Source of the DNA: Paraburkholderia aspalathi
Lineage (GTDB): Bacteria > Pseudomonadota > Gammaproteobacteria > Burkholderiales > Burkholderiaceae
Length of the DNA stretch: 64,000 nucleotides
Direction of reading: 5' to 3'
Assembly (NCBI RefSeq): GCF_900116445.1
Contig: NZ_FPBH01000005.1
Coordinates: 62,001 to 126,000, forward strand
This document shows positions 17,465-26,205 of the stretch, one piece after another. Position 1 is the stretch's first letter; each line of letters opens with the position of its first letter. Made by a program: the position numbers and the translations under genes. The notes under the pieces were generated by a model. The model ran no database searches. It saw only the letters and a list, made by a program, of their open reading frames with translations, and was not told the origin of the DNA.

Positions 17465-18613
17465 GTGAACCACTCCTACCGCACTACGGCGGTAGGCTGC
17501 TGTCTGGCCGTCTGCGCCAGCCTGTCTGCCTACGCACATGCCGACGAATCACCCGCCATTTCCGGCTCGTCTGTCACGCTCTACGGTATCGTCGATACCG
17601 GTCTTGAATATCTCACCAGCGCATCGTCGTCGAAAGGCGAGACGCATAGCGTCACCCGTCTGACGTCCGGCGATATGTCCGGCTCGCGCTGGGGCATCAC
17701 CGGCACCGAAGATCTCGGCGGCGGCTCACGCACCTTCTTCCTGCTCGAAAGCGGCATCAACGTCGATAGCGGCGCCCTGCTGCAAGGCGGCCGCGAGTTC
17801 GGCCGGCTCGCCTATGTAGGCATCGCGAACGACACCTGGGGCTCGTTCTCGCTGGGCCGCCAGGGCGGCCTGTTCCTCGACTGGGTCAGCGAATACAACC
17901 CGCTGAAGAACGCGGTCTATGCCATCAAGATGCAAGACCCGGCATTCTCGGACCGGCTCGACAACACCGCTCGCTATGAAAAACGCTTCGGCGAACTGAC
18001 GGCGATCGTGCAATACAGCTTCGGCTACGACGCGGTCACGTATGGCCCGCAGCCGGCCGGCGACACGCGTTTTGCCCGGGTGATCGAAGGCGGCCTGCGT
18101 TATAAGCACGGCCCGTTCAGCGCGACGCTCGTGTACGACCAGAAAAATGGCGGCAGCACGAGTCCCACAGCCGCGCATACCTCGAAGGTCGGCGGCTACG
18201 AAGGCGATACGGACCGCCGCGTGTCGTTCGCAGCAAGCTACAAAATTTCCACGGTCACGACTTACGCCGGCTACCGATACCTCGATTCGCATGCGGTGCA
18301 CCTGAGCACGCTGAGCACATCGCCCGTTGAAGCAACCAGCCTCTACTGGCTCGGCGCGACCTGGCTAGCGCAGCCTAACCTCGCGCTCTCCAGCACGGCG
18401 ATGTACCAGAACTTCTACGGCACGTCGCGCGACCCATGGTCGTTCCAGGTTGATGCGGACTACTTCCTGTCCAAGCGTACCGACCTGTATCTGAACCTCG
18501 CGTACGCGCTGAACCGAAACGGCTCGAACCTGGGTCTGAACGGCTTCGGCACGGACGTGGTGGCCGGCAAGAACCAGTTCGGTCTGATGGCCGGCATCCG
18601 CCACAAGTTCTAA
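17465..18613 (+). CDS. Gram-negative porin, first gene of an ABC transporter operon
   Basis: 382 residues from GTG 17465, preceded by AGAGGA. Signal peptide with cleavage near AHA; the mature start carries SSVTLYGIVDTGLEYL, and the protein ends GIRHKF with the terminal Phe of outer-membrane beta-barrels. It is the Burkholderia trimeric porin family. The stop is only 2 bases before the ATG of an ABC ATPase gene, so porin, ATPase, binding protein and permease read as one transcript. That implies the porin passes the same solute across the outer membrane. Porin genes are usually monocistronic, so this arrangement is notable. Confidence 0.93.
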   Translation: MNHSYRTTAVGCCLAVCASLSAYAHADESPAISGSSVTLYGIVDTGLEYLTSASSSKGETHSVTRLTSGDMSGSRWGITGTEDLGGGSRTFFLLESGINVDSGALLQGGREFGRLAYVGIANDTWGSFSLGRQGGLFLDWVSEYNPLKNAVYAIKMQDPAFSDRLDNTARYEKRFGELTAIVQYSFGYDAVTYGPQPAGDTRFARVIEGGLRYKHGPFSATLVYDQKNGGSTSPTAAHTSKVGGYEGDTDRRVSFAASYKISTVTTYAGYRYLDSHAVHLSTLSTSPVEATSLYWLGATWLAQPNLALSSTAMYQNFYGTSRDPWSFQVDADYFLSKRTDLYLNLAYALNRNGSNLGLNGFGTDVVAGKNQFGLMAGIRHKF

Positions 18614-18615
18614 GC

Positions 18616-19302
18616 ATGCAAATGAACGACGCGAGCGTATCGATCCACTTGCGCGGACTTCGTCAGCGTTTCGGTGAGCAGACCGTGCTCGACGGCATCG
18701 ATCTCGACGTGCCGGCGGGCACGACGCTCGCGCTGCTTGGGCCGTCCGGCTGCGGCAAGAGCACCCTGCTCAAGCTGTTGGCCGGGCTGCTGCGTCCGGA
18801 CGAGGGCTGTGTGATGTTCGGCGGCGAGACCGTGGCCGATCCATCGCACTGTGTGCCGCCGGAAGCACGCGACCTCGGCATGGTGTTCCAGGACTACGCG
18901 CTCTGGCCGCACATGACGGTAGCGGGCAACGTGTCGTTTCCGCTGGAAATGCGTGGCGTGCCGCGCGCCGAGCGGATTGCTGCGGTCGCACAAGCGCTTG
19001 CGCGTGTCGGCCTCGAACAGATGGCCGCGCGCCGCCCGTCGGCGCTTTCCGGTGGCCAGCAGCAGCGCGTCGCGCTGGCACGCGCGATCGTCGCGCGTCC
19101 ACGCGTGTTGCTGTTCGACGAACCGCTCTCGAATCTCGACGCGCAATTACGCGCCACCCTCTGCGACGACATTCGCACCGTCCTCGCGCAACTCGGCACG
19201 ACCGCCGTGTACGTGACCCACGATCGCAGCGAAGCCGATGCGCTCGCGCACACGATCGTCACGCTTGCGCAGGGACGTGTAGCGCAGACTGTCCATCGAT
19301 AA
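18616..19302 (+). CDS. ABC transporter ATP-binding protein (Fe3+/phosphonate-type)
   Basis: 228 residues. Walker A is GPSGCGKST, the signature is LSGGQQQR, and Walker B is VLLFDEP followed by the D-loop NLDAQLR; the switch His appears in VTHDRSEA. The protein stops soon after the core domain, so it lacks the C-terminal TOBE domain that binds inducer in MalK, PotA or FbpC. Start is ATG 18616, two bases after the porin stop, with ATG 18622 as an alternative; translation is probably coupled. It powers the permease encoded two genes downstream. Confidence 0.93.
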   Translation: MQMNDASVSIHLRGLRQRFGEQTVLDGIDLDVPAGTTLALLGPSGCGKSTLLKLLAGLLRPDEGCVMFGGETVADPSHCVPPEARDLGMVFQDYALWPHMTVAGNVSFPLEMRGVPRAERIAAVAQALARVGLEQMAARRPSALSGGQQQRVALARAIVARPRVLLFDEPLSNLDAQLRATLCDDIRTVLAQLGTTAVYVTHDRSEADALAHTIVTLAQGRVAQTVHR

Positions 19303-19315
19303 CGGAATCGCTACA

Positions 19316-20281
19316 ATGTATAAGCTACTTTCTTCTATCGTTTGTTCCCTTTTCCTCGCCTTCGGGCCGATTACTTCCGTGCACGCGCTTACTGTCTACA
19401 CTGCCGGTCCTGGCAATCTCAGCAAAAAACTCGCGCAAGGTTTCGAGCGCAAAACCGGCGTCAAAGTCGACCTGTTTCAGGCCACGACCGGCAAGGTGAT
19501 GGCGCGCATCGAGGCGGAATCGAGCAACCCGCACGCTGACGTCCTGATTTCCGCATCTTGGGATACGGCCCAGGATCTCGAGCGGCGCGGCTGGCTCGCC
19601 CCCTACACGAGCCCGAATGCGGCACACGTGCCGCCCATGTTCAAGGCGCCGTCTTACGTCGCGCAAGGTATCTCGGCGCTTGGCATCGTCTGGAATACAC
19701 GCGCGGGCAAGCCCGAGCCGCACGACTGGCGCGATCTCGCCGCGCCCGAATATCGCAATCAGGTGACCACGCCGAATCCTGCGCTGTCAGGTGCCTCGCT
19801 CGATCTGCTATTGGGCCTGCAGGACCGGCTCGGCGAAGCCGCATGGACACTATTCGACAGCCTGCACAAGAACGGCATGCTCGTGCTCGGGCCGAATGCG
19901 CAGGCGATCAATCCGGTGCTTCAAGGGGCAAAATCAGCCGTGTTCGGCGCGGTCGATTACGTCGCGTACGGCGCGGCGGCCAGCGGCGAATCGGTCAAGG
20001 TGATTTTCCCGAGCAGCGGCACGGTGATCGCGCCGCGGCCGATGATGATCCTCAAATCGTCGCATGCTCAGGCGGACGCCCGGGCATTCGTGGACTACGT
20101 GCTGTCCGACGAGGGTCAGCAACTGGTCGCCGCCGCCTACCTGATTCCAGCGCGCGAAGACATCGATTCGCCGCGGCCGCGTTTGAAAGACCTGAAGCTC
20201 CTGCCACAAGACGATGGCAGCAATACGAAGTCGCGAGCCGAGGTTCTGTCACGCTTTAACGCGCTGTTCGGCGAACACTGA
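19316..20281 (+). CDS. ABC transporter periplasmic binding protein (AfuA/FbpA-like)
   Basis: 321 residues with a signal peptide ending near VHA before LTVYTAGPGNLSKKL, the canonical opening of Fe3+ and 2-aminoethylphosphonate binding proteins. The internal pattern KVMARIEAE followed by ADVLISA is also conserved in that group. Tyr residues in VDYVAYGA sit where FbpA-type proteins have metal-binding Tyr, but not as the usual adjacent pair, so iron is not assured. The ligand could be ferric iron, a phosphonate or another anion. It lies 13 bases after the ATPase gene and overlaps the permease start by one base. Confidence 0.88.
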   Translation: MYKLLSSIVCSLFLAFGPITSVHALTVYTAGPGNLSKKLAQGFERKTGVKVDLFQATTGKVMARIEAESSNPHADVLISASWDTAQDLERRGWLAPYTSPNAAHVPPMFKAPSYVAQGISALGIVWNTRAGKPEPHDWRDLAAPEYRNQVTTPNPALSGASLDLLLGLQDRLGEAAWTLFDSLHKNGMLVLGPNAQAINPVLQGAKSAVFGAVDYVAYGAAASGESVKVIFPSSGTVIAPRPMMILKSSHAQADARAFVDYVLSDEGQQLVAAAYLIPAREDIDSPRPRLKDLKLLPQDDGSNTKSRAEVLSRFNALFGEH

Positions 20282-21987
20282 TGGCCAGCGTGATCGCGCA
20301 ACGCGGCCTCGCGCGACGCGGGTGGCGGTTGGGGCGCGTCGGGCGCACCGCCGCGCTTGGCATGCTGTTCGTCGCATTGGGGCTGCTGGTTGCGTTGCCT
20401 ACCGCCTTCGTCGCGTTGCAGGCGATCTTTCCGCAGTTGAGCTCCGTTGCGCATCCCTTTGCGGCGATCCGTTCGACGCTTACGCAATCCGACACGTGGC
20501 CGCTGCTCGGCAACACGTTGCGTTTCGGCGTTGCCGTCGCGCTGGCGAGCATCGCTTTAGGCGTGCCGCTCGGCGCGCTGCGTGGCTTGACGCGATTGCC
20601 AGCCGCGCGGCTATGGGATTTGCTGTTTCTCGCGCCGTTTCTGATTCCGCCGTATCTCGCGGCACTGGGCTGGATGTTGCTTCTGCAGCCGCACGGGTAT
20701 CTCCAGCAACTGGCCGGCTTCGATCTCGGCGGTTATCTGTTTTCGTTCGCAGGCATTGCGCTCACGATGACACTGAGCGTGTTTCCGGTCGTGTATTTCG
20801 CGGTCTCGCGCGCGTTGATGTCGACCGGCGGCCGGCTCGCACAGGTCGCTCGGGTATGCGGCGCCACGCCATGGCGTGCGTTCGTGCGCATCACGCTGCC
20901 GCTCGCCGCGCCGGCGATTACCGCCAGCACCTTGCTCGCCTTCACCATGGCGATCGAAGAATTCGGCATTCCGTCCGCACTTGGTGCGCGTGCCGGCTTC
21001 AGTTTGCTCGTGACATCGATTGAAGCGCGTTTCTCCGATTGGCCGATCGATCTGTCCGGCGCAGCGGTGCTCTCTACGTTGCTCGCGCTCACCGCGCTTG
21101 CGGCCTTTATTGCGCAACGGCGTCTGCTCGCCGGCCGCGACTTCGATACGCAAACAGGCAAGCCGGTTGCCAGCGATCCGTTCGAACTCGGTCGCTGGCG
21201 GTGGCCGGTTTTGTTGCTGTTCGGCGCGGCGGCGTTCTGTACGACGATTGCGCCGCTCGGCGCGATCGTGGCGACGTCTTTCGTGCGTACGCTGTCGGGC
21301 GGCTTGAGCGTGTCCAATCTGACGCTCGCGCATTTCGCAGCGATCGCCTCGGTGGGCGAAGGCGCCGGCGCCCTGTTCACGAGTCTCGGTCTGGCCGCAG
21401 CGACCGCCGTGTTGACAGGGACACTGGGGTTTCTGGCTGCGTGGATCATCATCAAAACGCGCACGCCTGGACGCGCTGCGCTCGACGGCCTCACGCTGCT
21501 GCCCCATGCGATGCCCGGCATCGTGGTCGGCGTCGGTTTGATCCTCGCTTGGAACCTGCCCTTCTGGCCCATCACGCCGTACAACAAGTGGGCCATTCTC
21601 CTGCTGTCGTATAGCTGCCTGCTGCTGCCCTATCCGGTGCGTTATGCGAGTGCGGCGCTGCGGCAGATCGGCGGCAGCCTCGAGGCCGCGGCACGCGTGC
21701 ATGGCGCAACTGAAGCCCGCGTGCTGTGGCGCATCGTCTTGCCGCTGGTGGCCCCGCCGCTCGCGGCGTCGATGATGATCGTCTTCGCGGTGGCATCGCG
21801 CGAACTCGTGACCTCGCTGCTGCTCTCGCCAAGCGGCGTGCAAACCGCGTCCGTATTCATCTGGCAGCAGTTCGAGCAGGGTTCGATCGGGGACGGTATG
21901 GCGATGGGCACGTTGATGCTGGAGATCAGCGGCGCCGTGCTTGCGTTGGCATCGCTTTGGACACGGCGTCTGGATGTGCTGCCTTGA
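20281..21987 (+). CDS. Fused ABC permease (FbpB/ThiP-type, two permease modules)
   Basis: 568 residues with about 12 transmembrane helices in two homologous halves. Each half has a coupling-loop EAA motif: AARVCGATPWRAFVRITLPL in the first and AARVHGATEARVLWRIVLPL in the second. This duplicated layout is typical of FbpB, ThiP and the 2-aminoethylphosphonate permeases. The ATG overlaps the stop of the binding-protein gene by one base. With the ATPase and binding protein it forms a complete importer. The very long opposite-strand frames through it are codon-bias shadows. Confidence 0.93.
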   Translation: MASVIAQRGLARRGWRLGRVGRTAALGMLFVALGLLVALPTAFVALQAIFPQLSSVAHPFAAIRSTLTQSDTWPLLGNTLRFGVAVALASIALGVPLGALRGLTRLPAARLWDLLFLAPFLIPPYLAALGWMLLLQPHGYLQQLAGFDLGGYLFSFAGIALTMTLSVFPVVYFAVSRALMSTGGRLAQVARVCGATPWRAFVRITLPLAAPAITASTLLAFTMAIEEFGIPSALGARAGFSLLVTSIEARFSDWPIDLSGAAVLSTLLALTALAAFIAQRRLLAGRDFDTQTGKPVASDPFELGRWRWPVLLLFGAAAFCTTIAPLGAIVATSFVRTLSGGLSVSNLTLAHFAAIASVGEGAGALFTSLGLAAATAVLTGTLGFLAAWIIIKTRTPGRAALDGLTLLPHAMPGIVVGVGLILAWNLPFWPITPYNKWAILLLSYSCLLLPYPVRYASAALRQIGGSLEAAARVHGATEARVLWRIVLPLVAPPLAASMMIVFAVASRELVTSLLLSPSGVQTASVFIWQQFEQGSIGDGMAMGTLMLEISGAVLALASLWTRRLDVLP

Positions 21988-21992
21988 ATTGC

Positions 21993-22025
21993 GCCGCGCC
22001 GACGACTGAGATTCGTCGGCGCGGC
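21993..22025. terminator. Strong GC hairpin between convergent operons
   Basis: A perfect 13-bp stem GCCGCGCCGACGA / TCGTCGGCGCGGC with a 7-base loop, 5 bases after the permease stop and before the stop of the convergent CYTH-like gene. No T-tract follows on either strand; it probably serves both transcripts as an end structure. Confidence 0.6.
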
Positions 22026-22038
22026 AAAACTGCGATTG

Positions 22039-22920
22039 TTACCGGCTACAGAAGGTCGGCTGATACTTGTAGACCCACGCGGTCTTCGTCGAACTCGGCG
22101 ATTGCACCCAGTTCGTCATGCCCTGGATCGTATTGAAGATCAGTTGCGAGCGCGAAGTGACCTTGTCGGTGAAAACGCCGTTGTCGTTAACGTCGACTTC
22201 GAAGGAGATTTCCGCGAGCGCCGGCGTGCTCGAACCGTTGGCGTACCAGACGGTCATCGTGAAGTCAGCGTCTTCCTGACCGAGATCGCTGGTCGGGCCG
22301 TCAAAGGTCAGCTCATGAATCGACAGACCGCTCACCGGCGCGAGCGACTGGCTGCTGATGCTGTCGAATACGTGGGTGGTAGGGAACAGGTCGTTGATGT
22401 CGCTCAGGTGGTTGATGTTCTTGGAGTTGGAGAGCGGTTCGTTCGTCGAATGCGAGTACGTTTGATTCGAAGGCGGTGTGATGTCGTCTTCTAGCTTGCT
22501 GCTGGCCTTGGACGAACTGCCGCTGACATCCGTATTCGCCGAGGTGGTTTCGTTTGCTGAGCCGAACTTCAACTCGATATTGCGACCGCTGCTGTCATCG
22601 CGTTCGCGCATCGAGTAGCCGGCCTGCTTAACGGCGCAGGTTCCCGGCGAGTCGTAGTACAGCACGGTGCGATCGTTGTCGGCGCTAAAAGTCTTCTTGA
22701 CCGTGCTATCGAAGCCGTTTGCCGCGAGACTCGCCTGAAGATCCGTCAAAAAACGATTGGCCGTATCGACGGGCGAACTGTCGAACGCAACGGGATTGAG
22801 CAACACTTTGTATTCGCGGCTGCCTACGCTCGGCGTGCCAGCGTGAGCCACTTGGGACGCCGCGAAAAGCGCGAGCGCTGCTGCATGATTCCATTTGATC
22901 TTTGTCATTTCGGTTCTCAT
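22039..22920 (-). CDS. Secreted CYTH-like protein
   Basis: 293 residues with a signal peptide ending VAHA. The mature part has CYTH/triphosphate-tunnel features: SREYKVLLNP at the start, then NDRTVLYYDSPG, then GYSMRERDDSSGRNIELKF, in which strand-embedded R-x-R and E-L-K are placed as in CYTH domains. The N-terminal E-x-E-x-K motif is only partly present. CYTH proteins are usually cytoplasmic and bind triphosphates with a metal, so a secreted version is unusual. A Ser/Asn-rich linker separates it from a C-terminal beta-rich region. It may be a non-catalytic relative; function is unknown. It stands alone, convergent with the ABC operon. Confidence 0.55.
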   Translation of the reverse strand: MRTEMTKIKWNHAAALALFAASQVAHAGTPSVGSREYKVLLNPVAFDSSPVDTANRFLTDLQASLAANGFDSTVKKTFSADNDRTVLYYDSPGTCAVKQAGYSMRERDDSSGRNIELKFGSANETTSANTDVSGSSSKASSKLEDDITPPSNQTYSHSTNEPLSNSKNINHLSDINDLFPTTHVFDSISSQSLAPVSGLSIHELTFDGPTSDLGQEDADFTMTVWYANGSSTPALAEISFEVDVNDNGVFTDKVTSRSQLIFNTIQGMTNWVQSPSSTKTAWVYKYQPTFCSR

Positions 22921-23099
22921 GGTTGAAGGGGTACTGCAACCGTGACATTAGTTATCCGAAGTGACGTTGATGTGAAGTTTCAGAAAAATTGCGGCAGTGA
23001 GCGCGACGTCGCGGACTCGTCGCGCAATCACGCCTTATTCAAGTTGCTAATCGGCGGCCACTCCATTGAAACAGCGGAGTGGAACCGGTCAGTGATTGT

Positions 23100-24353
23100 T
23101 CACGCAGCGACTTTCCGTTCCGCTCCGAGGGGCAGTTCGGGCATGTCACGATCAGACTGCGGCACAGTGCCGGGCCGGCGATGCACGTCATGCGTCACGA
23201 AACCCTGTTCGCGGCTTGGCACATCGAACCACTCCCGATGCGCAAACGAATCGCGAATGTCTTCAAGACCACTTTCCCAATGCTCGTGCATCGTGTCGAC
23301 GCTGAACTCGTAGTCCTTGTAATGCCCTTCATACGGCTTGTTCTTGTAGATCAGGTGCACCACATTGATCGCGCTGCCGTCGGCTGCTTCTTCAGCGAGA
23401 CGGAATAGCGGATCGGTCCTGCGCAGATCCGGTGGAACATGCGCGAGCAACTCCTTGACGAACCGTGCATGCTTCTGACGATCCGCCAGCATGCTGGTTA
23501 TCGCCCGCGTGCGGCTGGAGTACTGGATATCTTTGGCGCGCTCGGACACGTCGAGAAAATCTCCCGGCGCATTACCTCGCGCGCTCCACAGATCGACCTG
23601 GAAAACCAACGTATCTTTGTGGTCCGCATCGCGAAGCACTTCGGTCAGCGGCGTGTTGGAAACCAGCCCGCCGTCCCAGTAGTACTCGCCGTCGATCTCC
23701 ACCGCCGGAAAGCCTGGCGGCAACGCCCCTGACGCCATGAAATGCTCCGGCTCCAGACGCATTTTCGTGTTGTCGAAGTACACCAGGTTGCCGGTCCGCA
23801 CGTTCACCGCCCCCACTGAAACGCGAATGTCGCCATCGTTGATTCGATCGAAATCGGCGAACTTCAACAACGTTTCCCTCAAGGCGGCCGTGTCGTAATA
23901 GCTGACCGCGTTGGGGTTTTGCTTGCCGAAACCTGCCATTGGCAACGGGTTGCGCGGCGAGAAGAAACCTGGCTGCCCCTCTGTCAACGCGCGGCTGGCT
24001 GCCCACAAACTCGCCCACTTGCGCGACAGGTCCTGCGCGCCGAAGCCGGGCAGCATCCATGCGCCCAGACCACCGACCCAATCGAGCGGATGGCAGATCG
24101 AATCCCAGAAACCGCGTAACGCTTCCACGCGGTTTTCGGGCGCATTGCCGGCAATGATGGCGGTGTTAAGCGCGCCGATCGAGACACCGGCGATCCAGTT
24201 CGGTTGCACACCGGTCTCGGCCAGGCCTTCGTAGACGCCGGCCTGGTAAGACCCCAGCGCGCCGCCACCTTGAAGCACTAGCGCGATCTCGTCGTAGCGC
24301 GGCAGCACAAACGCATCCGGCTGCCCGTTGATTTTTTTTGTGCTGCTGCGCAT
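23100..24353 (-). CDS. Patatin-like phospholipase with DUF3734-type C terminus
   Basis: 417 residues. The catalytic dyad and oxyanion motifs of patatins are intact: GGGALGSYQAGV near residue 30, the nucleophile elbow GVSIG near 60, and D-G-G in YYWDGGLVSNTP near 225. The C-terminal ~130 residues follow the DUF3734 extension found in a bacterial patatin subgroup associated with polyhydroxybutyrate genes. It probably hydrolyses acyl esters. It is the last of a three-gene operon with adc and bdhA, its ATG 10 bases after the bdhA stop and preceded by AGGGG. A role in granule or lipid turnover is inferred from the context. Confidence 0.87.
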   Translation of the reverse strand: MRSSTKKINGQPDAFVLPRYDEIALVLQGGGALGSYQAGVYEGLAETGVQPNWIAGVSIGALNTAIIAGNAPENRVEALRGFWDSICHPLDWVGGLGAWMLPGFGAQDLSRKWASLWAASRALTEGQPGFFSPRNPLPMAGFGKQNPNAVSYYDTAALRETLLKFADFDRINDGDIRVSVGAVNVRTGNLVYFDNTKMRLEPEHFMASGALPPGFPAVEIDGEYYWDGGLVSNTPLTEVLRDADHKDTLVFQVDLWSARGNAPGDFLDVSERAKDIQYSSRTRAITSMLADRQKHARFVKELLAHVPPDLRRTDPLFRLAEEAADGSAINVVHLIYKNKPYEGHYKDYEFSVDTMHEHWESGLEDIRDSFAHREWFDVPSREQGFVTHDVHRRPGTVPQSDRDMPELPLGAERKVAA

Positions 24354-24363
24354 ACGCGACCCC

Positions 24364-25146
24364 TTATTGCATTGACCAGCCGTGGCTCACGATCACCGAC
24401 TGCCCGGTGAGCGCAGACGATTCGAAGCCTGCAAGGAACGCAACCGTATTGGCGACGTCCTCAACGGTAGTGAATTCACCGTCGACGGTTTCCTTGAGCA
24501 TCACGTTCTTCACCACTTCGGCCTCGGAGATACCGAGCGCCTTGGCCTGCTCGGGAATCTGCTTGTCGACGAGCGGGGTGCGCACAAAGCCCGGACACAC
24601 GACATTCGCCCGCACGCCGCGCGGTCCACCTTCCTTCGCAACCACTCGGGCCAGTCCCAGCAAGCCGTGCTTGGCGGTCACATAGGCGGACTTCAGCTTC
24701 GACGCCTCGTGTGAATGCACCGAACCCATGTAGACGATCGAGCCGCCCTTGCCGCCCGCGTACATGTGCTTGATTGCCGCCTTGGTGGTGAGGAAGGCGC
24801 CGTCCAGATGGATGGCCAGCATTTTCTTCCAGTCGGAAAACGCATACTCCTCGATTGGAGCGACGATCTGGATACCCGCGTTCGACACGAGCACATCGAT
24901 GCTGCCGAGCTCCTGCACCGCACGTTCGATGCCGCTATTGACTGCTTCTTCATTCGTCACATCCATTGCAACCGCCAGCGCCTTGCCGCCCGCGGCGACG
25001 ATGCTGTCGGCCACTTTCTGTGCGTTCTCGAGATTCAGGTCGGCAATCACTACTGCGGCGCCGAGGCTAGCCAGTTTGCGTGCGCACTGCTCACCAATAC
25101 CGCTTGCTGCGCCCGTCACAAGCGCGACTTTATTGTTCAACGACAT
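24364..25146 (-). CDS. bdhA: D-3-hydroxybutyrate dehydrogenase
   Basis: 260 residues, the exact length of the family. Cofactor motif [12 protein letters not shown]-equivalent SNAG, catalytic Ser-Tyr-Lys in GSVHSHEAS and YVTAKHG. The substrate-binding residues known from bacterial 3-hydroxybutyrate dehydrogenases are all visible: Gln in NAGIQIV, His in VHSHE, Lys in SKLKSAY and Gln in DKQIPEQ. The C terminus SHGWSMQ matches the family's GGWTAQ-type end. It interconverts 3-hydroxybutyrate and acetoacetate with NAD+. Its upstream partner decarboxylates acetoacetate, so the two form a ketone-body unit. The start has AAGGAAGGAA upstream. Confidence 0.92.
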   Translation of the reverse strand: MSLNNKVALVTGAASGIGEQCARKLASLGAAVVIADLNLENAQKVADSIVAAGGKALAVAMDVTNEEAVNSGIERAVQELGSIDVLVSNAGIQIVAPIEEYAFSDWKKMLAIHLDGAFLTTKAAIKHMYAGGKGGSIVYMGSVHSHEASKLKSAYVTAKHGLLGLARVVAKEGGPRGVRANVVCPGFVRTPLVDKQIPEQAKALGISEAEVVKNVMLKETVDGEFTTVEDVANTVAFLAGFESSALTGQSVIVSHGWSMQ

Positions 25147-25178
25147 GTTGCGTTCCTTCCTTATCGGTTCACGGACCG

Positions 25179-25958
25179 TTATTGATTGACTGCGAGCTTC
25201 ACGCTCTCGGTTGTGGCGAGATAATCGAGCGCAACCTCGCCGATATCCAGTGTGAGATTAGCAATCACATGTCGCGCGCCGACCACCCGTTTCACTGGCA
25301 GATCGGCGACGGGCGCCAATGCGTGCGGATGCAGTTCGAGCGCGGCGGGACCGGACCACGCACCCAGCACGCTCACGTCGCGCAGATAGAAACGCACGAG
25401 TTCGCACACGCGCGCCGAACCATCAACGTGCGGGATCACTTTCAGCAAATAATTCGGTGTGTCCGCAAGCTTCTTGCGTTCAACCTCGATGTCGAGCGGC
25501 ACATGCTTGAAGCCCATCGTGCCGGTTGCGATACGTTGTGTGCCGTAGTCGAGTGTGCCGAGCAGCGTGTCGTTGCCGTCTACGCTCAAGGTCGGCTTGG
25601 CCAGCTTCTTCGGAAAGCCCCAGATCTCGCGGCCGCCGGCGATCGGGCCTTCGTCGTCGAGGTACATCGAATGCGTGTAGTTGCCGAGGCGACCTTGCTG
25701 GTCTCGCACCGAGATGACCTGGCCGCTTTCGGTGTAGTCACCGAAGCCCGACGAATCCGGCATGCGAATGAATTCGTAATGCACGAGGTCGTTTTCCGGA
25801 TGCAACGGCTCCGGCACGATGGCGCGCAGCGCATCGAAATCGGTCTCATACGAGATGATGAAGTATTCCCGATTGATGAAGCGGTACGGCGGCCGGGGGT
25901 AGGCTGGATTGTGAACGGGCATCGCAAAGGCGTCTTTGCGGATCGAAGCGAGGTTCAT
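25179..25958 (-). CDS. adc: Acetoacetate decarboxylase
   Basis: 259 residues, typical length. The active-site segment [13 protein letters not shown] contains the Schiff-base Lys pair and the preceding Arg-Glu of classical Adc; the N-terminal [16 protein letters not shown] is also characteristic. It converts acetoacetate to acetone and CO2. It is first in an operon with bdhA (32 bases downstream) and the patatin gene, so 3-hydroxybutyrate released from storage polymer or lipid would pass through acetoacetate. AAAGGAG precedes the ATG. It is a closer match to the classical enzyme than the other family member at 6083-6883. Confidence 0.93.
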   Translation of the reverse strand: MNLASIRKDAFAMPVHNPAYPRPPYRFINREYFIISYETDFDALRAIVPEPLHPENDLVHYEFIRMPDSSGFGDYTESGQVISVRDQQGRLGNYTHSMYLDDEGPIAGGREIWGFPKKLAKPTLSVDGNDTLLGTLDYGTQRIATGTMGFKHVPLDIEVERKKLADTPNYLLKVIPHVDGSARVCELVRFYLRDVSVLGAWSGPAALELHPHALAPVADLPVKRVVGARHVIANLTLDIGEVALDYLATTESVKLAVNQ

Positions 25959-26144
25959 GAGACTCCTTTATGACTGGCACATGCAGCACCGGTGCAATGG
26001 TAGAGGCAAACCTCACGCGATAAGACCCATCATTCGTCAATAGACCGTTTACCACACTGCAACACTGCCGCTGGAACTTTGGCGGCGTCATGCAAATCAG
26101 TGCATGTCTAAACACGCCAGAAAGGAGCGAAGCACACCGGCCCC

Positions 26145-26169
26145 AAAAAAAGATCGCGCGAGCGCGATC
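26145..26169 (-). terminator. Intrinsic terminator after the AraC-type gene
   Basis: On the minus strand GATCGCGC-TC-GCGCGATC is followed directly by seven T residues (26151-26145). It lies about 40 bases after the AraC-type stop codon and isolates that gene from the adc operon downstream. Confidence 0.9.
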
Positions 26170-26205
26170 CGATGCATAGCACCGGGCGCCCGCCTCATTT
26201 TGAGG

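Noticed and set aside
20611..21843. Long minus-strand frame (410 codons) inside the permease gene
   Set aside because: Antisense to a permease with clear transmembrane and EAA motifs. The frame is Arg/Glu/Gln-rich and has no ribosome site; long antisense frames are common in high-GC genes.
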